Shown here piece after piece: positions 5,854 through 6,374 of a DNA stretch of 6,374 bases. The notes under the pieces are model-generated. The model was not told the origin of the DNA and searched no databases. It was given only the letters and a program-made list of their open reading frames with translations. Location: NCBI GenBank assembly GCA_034660395.1, contig JAYEJA010000004.1, forward strand, positions 1 to 6,374, written 5' to 3'. Position numbers and translations under genes: made by a program. Numbering within the stretch: the stretch's first letter is position 1; every line of letters starts with the position of its first letter. Source of the DNA: JAQVEM01 sp034660395. GTDB taxonomy: Bacteria > Actinomycetota > Humimicrobiia > Humimicrobiales > Humimicrobiaceae.

Positions 5854-6374
5854 TTAAATATTAGGAAGGAAAGATTTTACAAAACGAATCTTATCTTTGT
5901 TACCTGTCTTAGCAGCAGTCAAGGCTATAAGAAGGACGGTAATATGGGCGATAGTACAGTGATTGGAGATAGCCCGGAGTCCTCTGATACTTGGATTTTG
6001 CATACAAAGGTCAAGTAACCTGGAAAATATCCTTTCACACCCACTGCGGAGATTATATACTTTCTTAAATTCTGGAGTGCCATAGGCAATCTGTTTGCGG
6101 ATATCTTCGCTAATTACCTGAGTATAAGCAAAACAACCTGTGCCTTTTACAAACTGGGGGTGCATCCAGGGACAGAAGGGATGTTCTTTTCTGAACTTTT
6201 TAGAATGGATAATAGGACAAACAAATTTGACTCTGGTTCTGTTTCCATCTTTGAATTTACCCCAGTATAACATCTCGAAACCAGCTAAGCAGATGCGGTT
6301 ACCGGTTGAGGAAACTTTAAGGTCCTTTTTTCTTCTTAGATTTCGGGCAATATAGGGCTTGGCCTTAAGATCCT
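5854..6374 (-). CDS. DDE-type insertion-sequence transposase, C-terminal part (cut by window edge)
   Basis: The frame is open from the right edge of the window to a stop at 5854-5856, about 172 codons. Its true start lies outside, and the ATG at 6273 is internal. The window portion begins DLKAKPYIARNLRRKK and contains a Cys/His-rich stretch (CPIIH, HPFCPWMHP, GTGC). After it comes YNLRSGCERIFSRLL, whose Glu is a good candidate for the last acidic residue of a DDE triad. The tail SIRGLRAISNHCTIAHITVLLIAL resembles the C-terminal helix of DDE_Tnp_1/IS4-like transposases, where a VERxxSRLK...RG.....H pattern is common. I cannot assign an IS family with certainty. The frame is intact throughout the visible part. 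It is convergent with the dehydratase gene, with only 2 bp between the two stop codons. Confidence 0.85.
   Translation of the reverse strand, partial: DLKAKPYIARNLRRKKDLKVSSTGNRICLAGFEMLYWGKFKDGNRTRVKFVCPIIHSKKFRKEHPFCPWMHPQFVKGTGCFAYTQVISEDIRKQIAYGTPEFKKVYNLRSGCERIFSRLLDLCMQNPSIRGLRAISNHCTIAHITVLLIALTAAKTGNKDKIRFVKSFLPNI
5854..6374 (-). mobile_element. Insertion sequence, partial, one end next to or inside the 3' end of the dehydratase gene
   Basis: The transposase coding end marks one side of an insertion sequence that continues past the right edge. Only 2 bp separate its stop from the neighbouring stop. The terminal inverted repeat that normally lies beyond a transposase stop must therefore either be very short or fall within the last codons of the dehydratase gene. 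I could not identify the repeat because the other end is not in the window. Confidence 0.7.

Noticed and set aside
6140..6355. 71-codon + strand frame over the transposase
   Set aside because: The opposite strand encodes clear transposase sequence continuous to the window edge. This frame shows no family signal and no good ribosome binding site.

Overview
The window is AT-rich and every convincing gene has a clear GGAG-type Shine-Dalgarno sequence. Codon choice leans to A/T. TRAP transport genes sit beside a transposase of a type I associate with anaerobic Firmicutes. Together this suggests a low-GC anaerobic bacterium, Clostridia-like or from another anaerobic phylum with similar composition. 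This is inference, as no taxonomic marker gene is present.

Layout, left to right. Five genes on the + strand form a catabolic-looking cluster. (1) 65-1096 encodes an exported TRAP solute-binding protein (DctP family). It is followed by a strong imperfect hairpin at 1116-1164 that probably sets a high DctP:DctQM ratio. (2) 1209-1718 encodes the small TRAP membrane subunit (DctQ). (3) 1739-3049 encodes the large TRAP membrane subunit (DctM). (4) 3104-3904 encodes a divergent DapB-fold NAD(P)-dependent reductase; its start is corrected to 3104 from the ribosome binding site. (5) After a 255-bp AT-rich gap, which holds a possible 26-codon leader ORF and overlapping stem-loops, 4160-5851 encodes a divergent member of the IlvD/Edd dehydratase family. 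On the - strand, 5854-6374 is the C-terminal part of an insertion-sequence transposase running off the right edge. Its stop codon lies only 2 bp from the dehydratase stop.

How the genes may work together. The TRAP system would import an organic acid using a sodium or proton gradient. The dehydratase-like and reductase-like enzymes would then act on it or its metabolites. Hydroxy or sugar acids are the obvious class, because IlvD/Edd enzymes convert 2,3-dihydroxy acids to 2-oxo-3-deoxy acids. No DapA, LysA, IlvC or IlvB neighbours are present, so lysine or branched-chain amino-acid synthesis is not supported by context.

The most interesting point is that both enzymes keep their family fold and some catalytic residues while losing others normally treated as diagnostic. 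In the dehydratase, the lysine of the CDK motif is Ser, the upstream acidic metal ligand is Gly, and the position of the first [2Fe-2S] cysteine is Ala. In the reductase, the HHxxK motif reads HExxK and the cofactor and substrate loops are altered. They may define an undescribed pathway variant. The substrate cannot be read from the sequence.
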